A DNA stretch of 64,000 nt, taken from contig NZ_CACVAO010000001.1 of the NCBI RefSeq assembly GCF_902726645.1, positions 1,736,001-1,800,000 on the forward strand, in the 5' to 3' direction. Shown one piece after another: positions 61,828-64,000 of this stretch. Within the stretch, counting starts at the first letter, position 1, and each line of letters begins with the position of its first letter. Made by a program: the position numbers and the translations under genes. Origin of the DNA: Halobacillus ihumii. GTDB taxonomy: Bacteria; Bacillota; Bacilli; Bacillales; Halobacillaceae. The notes beneath the pieces were generated by a model. It saw only the letters and a list, made by a program, of their open reading frames with translations. It was not told where the DNA came from and did no database searches.

Positions 61828-62973
61828 TTGCTTAAATTCGATCACGTAACAAAAGTGTACGAAGGTAATAATAAAGCGGTTGATAATATGAACCTTGAGG
61901 TAGAAAAAGGTGAATTCGTTGTATTTATCGGTCCAAGTGGCTGTGGTAAAACGACAACAATGAAAATGATTAACCGACTTATCGAGCCTTCGGATGGAAG
62001 CATTTATATTGAGGAGGAAAATATTTTAGAAAAAGATCTGGTGCAGCTCAGGCGCGAAATTGGTTATGTTATTCAGCAAATCGGACTATTTCCGCATATG
62101 ACGATTCAGGAAAACATTTCAATTGTACCGAAGCTGTTAAAGTGGCCAGAGGAAAAGAGGAAAAGCCGAGCAGCAGAATTGCTGCAGCTTGTCGACATGG
62201 AATCTGAATACTTAAACCGCTATCCACATGAATTAAGCGGAGGTCAGCAACAGCGTATCGGTGTACTGCGGGCACTTGCTGCAGATCCTCCCCTTATTTT
62301 AATGGATGAGCCTTTCGGTGCTCTTGATCCGATTACAAGGGATGCTCTGCAGGAAGAGTTTAAGAAGCTGCAGCAGTCACTTGGAAAAACGATCGTTTTT
62401 GTCACGCACGATATGGATGAAGCCCTTAAACTGGCTGACCGAATTGTGATTATGCGCGATGGTCAACTGGTGCAAGTTGGCACACCCGATGAAATTCTAA
62501 GAAACCCAACAGATCAATTTGTCGAAGAGTTTATCGGCAAAGAGCGTTTAGTACAAGCCCGCCCTAGTATTCAGACAGTTGAACAGATCATGGGGTCTGA
62601 TCCTGCAACAATAACTGAAGATAAAACATTGACTGATGCTATTCAGATCATGAAAGAGCGCAGGGTTGATTCGTTGCTAGTTGTTGACGAAGAACAAGTG
62701 TTAAAAGGTTTTATCGATATTGAGATGATTGATCAAAATCGCAAAAAGGCAACCCGTGTCGGGGATGTGTTAGAAACGGAGCTTTATACCGTGAATGAGG
62801 GAACATTACTGCGCGATACCATCCACAAAATATTGCGAAGAGGCATGAAATATGTACCTGTTGTTGATGATAATCAGCGTCTCCGTGGTCTTGTGACAAG
62901 GGCAAGTCTTGCAGATGTAGTATACGACTCCATTTGGGGCGAAGAAGATCAACTCGCCACGACAGAAGTATAG
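61828..62973 (+). CDS. opuCA: Glycine betaine/carnitine ABC transporter ATPase with CBS domains
   Basis: 381 residues from TTG 61828 (GGAGGTGG upstream). Walker [10 protein letters not shown], signature [19 protein letters not shown], Walker [15 protein letters not shown]-loop VTHDMDEA. Two CBS domains at about 255-370 ([27 protein letters not shown] and [27 protein letters not shown]) act as ionic-strength/nucleotide sensors in this family. The OpuCA-like architecture fits carnitine as a substrate, as does the neighbouring carnitine catabolism. Confidence 0.93.
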   Translation: MLKFDHVTKVYEGNNKAVDNMNLEVEKGEFVVFIGPSGCGKTTTMKMINRLIEPSDGSIYIEEENILEKDLVQLRREIGYVIQQIGLFPHMTIQENISIVPKLLKWPEEKRKSRAAELLQLVDMESEYLNRYPHELSGGQQQRIGVLRALAADPPLILMDEPFGALDPITRDALQEEFKKLQQSLGKTIVFVTHDMDEALKLADRIVIMRDGQLVQVGTPDEILRNPTDQFVEEFIGKERLVQARPSIQTVEQIMGSDPATITEDKTLTDAIQIMKERRVDSLLVVDEEQVLKGFIDIEMIDQNRKKATRVGDVLETELYTVNEGTLLRDTIHKILRRGMKYVPVVDDNQRLRGLVTRASLADVVYDSIWGEEDQLATTEV

Positions 62974-62984
62974 GAGGGGATAAG

Positions 62985-63626
62985 ATGGATCAATTGTTAG
63001 AGTTTTTGGCGAATAACGGGAATCAATTGCTCATGAAAACGTGGGAACACTTTTACATTTCACTGCTCGCTGTTCTCCTTGGTGTTATTGTTGCAATCCC
63101 GCTTGGAGTAGCACTCACACGTGTCCCTAAGCTAGCAGGATTTGTAATTGGGACAGTTGGAGTTGTTCAAACGTTCCCAAGTCTTGCGATCCTCGCCTTC
63201 TTTATCCCGATACTCGGCGTTGGTAAAATTCCTGCAATTGCAGCATTGTTTTTCTACTCCATGCTGCCTATGTTGAGAAACACGTATATCGGAGTTAAGG
63301 AAGTAAATAAAAGCTTATTAGAAGCTGGAAGAGGAATGGGCATGAGCGGCTGGCAGCGCATTCGTGATGTGGAACTGCCGCTCGCCGTACCAGTAATTAT
63401 GGCTGGTGTCCGGGTATCGACTGTCTACCTGATTGGCTGGGCAACCCTTGCTTCATTTATCGGTGCCGGCGGATTAGGTGATTATATCTTTAATGGTCTA
63501 AACCTCTACCGTCCTGACCTGATTATTGCCGGAGCTGTGCCTGTTACTCTATTGGCCTTAGCTACCGACTTGATACTAGGACGTCTTGAAAAACGTGCGA
63601 CCCCTAAAGGGATAAGGACTGCTTAG
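62985..63626 (+). CDS. opuCB: Glycine betaine/carnitine ABC transporter permease
   Basis: 213 residues from ATG 62985 (GGAGGGG upstream; the frame is open from 62934). About five to six transmembrane helices and the EAA loop [37 protein letters not shown] near 105-140. OpuCB/OpuBB length. 11 bases after opuCA. Confidence 0.93.
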   Translation: MDQLLEFLANNGNQLLMKTWEHFYISLLAVLLGVIVAIPLGVALTRVPKLAGFVIGTVGVVQTFPSLAILAFFIPILGVGKIPAIAALFFYSMLPMLRNTYIGVKEVNKSLLEAGRGMGMSGWQRIRDVELPLAVPVIMAGVRVSTVYLIGWATLASFIGAGGLGDYIFNGLNLYRPDLIIAGAVPVTLLALATDLILGRLEKRATPKGIRTA

Positions 63627-63641
63627 AAAGGAGGAGCATAC

Positions 63642-64000
63642 ATGGTGTTCAAAATAATTAAGAAACCCTTCATAGCATTGATGCTAGTTACAACACTGCT
63701 TAGCGGCTGTTCATTGCCAGGGCTGAGCGGACCTGCTGAAAAGACCGTCACCATAGGTACATTAGGAACAGCGGAATCAGCTATCATGGGCAACATGGTT
63801 CGACTCATGATACAACATTACACAGATCTCCAAACAGAAATGATAACTAATCTTGGGTCCTCTACTGTGCAGCATGAAGCTATGATGTCTGGCGAAGTAG
63901 ATATTACGGCTACAAGATATACAGGAACGGATTTGGTCGGTGCCCTTGGAATGGAACCTATTACAGATCCGGACAAAGCTATGAAAGTTGTAAAAAGAGA
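63642..64000 (+). CDS. opuCC: Osmoprotectant ABC transporter substrate-binding lipoprotein (partial, runs off the edge)
   Basis: ATG 63642 behind AAAGGAGGAG. The visible 119 codons give a lipoprotein signal (MLVTTLLSGCSLPG, lipidated Cys), then KTVTIGTLGTAESAIMGNMVR and SSTVQHEAMMSGEVDITATRYTGTDL, the wording of OpuCC/OsmX-type choline/betaine/carnitine binding proteins. C-terminal part lies outside the window. A further permease (OpuCD) would be expected next. Confidence 0.9.
   Translation, partial: MVFKIIKKPFIALMLVTTLLSGCSLPGLSGPAEKTVTIGTLGTAESAIMGNMVRLMIQHYTDLQTEMITNLGSSTVQHEAMMSGEVDITATRYTGTDLVGALGMEPITDPDKAMKVVKR

Overview
The window reads as chromosome of a low-to-moderate GC, Gram-positive, probably moderately halophilic member of the Bacillaceae (Halobacillus/Pontibacillus/Virgibacillus-like; the genus is an inference). 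Supporting signs are strong AGGAGG-type ribosome binding sites, several TTG/GTG starts, T-tailed intrinsic terminators, a Bacillus-order arginine operon (argCJBD-carAB-argF), YfmL-, FetAB- and YfiBC-like proteins, and a carnitine-to-glycine-betaine pathway next to an OpuC-type osmoprotectant transporter. No rRNA, tRNA, CRISPR array, transposase or prophage gene is visible.

Layout. 1-2.9 kb: end of a membrane protein, then a tight operon of two small cysteine-motif proteins, a cysteine-free ArsA-type ATPase and a medium-chain dehydrogenase. 3-5.3 kb: orphan response regulator, alpha/beta hydrolase, membrane protein. 5.3-11.7 kb (minus): a sugar-acid operon with KdgR-like repressor, KDG-type kinase, hexulose-phosphate synthase and isomerase, a 30-codon remnant that looks like a KDPG aldolase start, and a TRAP transporter, behind a promoter carrying twin palindromic operators. 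11.7-24 kb: single genes (CAP protein, DEAD-box helicase, SRPBCC, acetyltransferases, DUF4349 and VWA lipoproteins, FetAB-like exporter, secreted X-Pro peptidase). 22.8-25.1 kb: tandem secreted M14 peptidases. 25.2-28.1 kb: a structured leader with a terminator ahead of mnmH, then a Tat-exported PhoX-like protein. 28.4-28.6, 35.7-35.8 and 45.3 kb: degenerate about 20-bp repeat arrays between genes.

29.3-33.6 kb (minus): four tandem, nearly identical 30-residue peptide genes lie just upstream of a heterodimeric ABC exporter pair. The peptides are very acidic, have no basic residue and no leader I recognise, and each has its own strong RBS. I regard this as the best candidate for an undescribed system. 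34.3-46.7 kb: NhaC-type antiporter, the arginine operon with candidate ARG boxes, and a lone siderophore-type N-hydroxylase. 47-51.1 kb: acetyltransferases, small membrane proteins and one polypeptide carrying both halves of an oligopeptide permease. 51.2-55.7 kb: PTS EIICB, ChbG-type deacetylase, GH4 glycosidase and a divergent GntR regulator. 55.7-58.5 kb: mini carbonic anhydrase and a PadR regulator with two SDR genes that share an operator motif. 58.5-64 kb: betainyl-CoA thioesterase, carnitine dehydrogenase, BKACE enzyme and GbsR-type regulator facing away from an OpuC-type ABC transporter that runs off the end of the window. Together these last genes would import carnitine/betaine and convert carnitine to glycine betaine.
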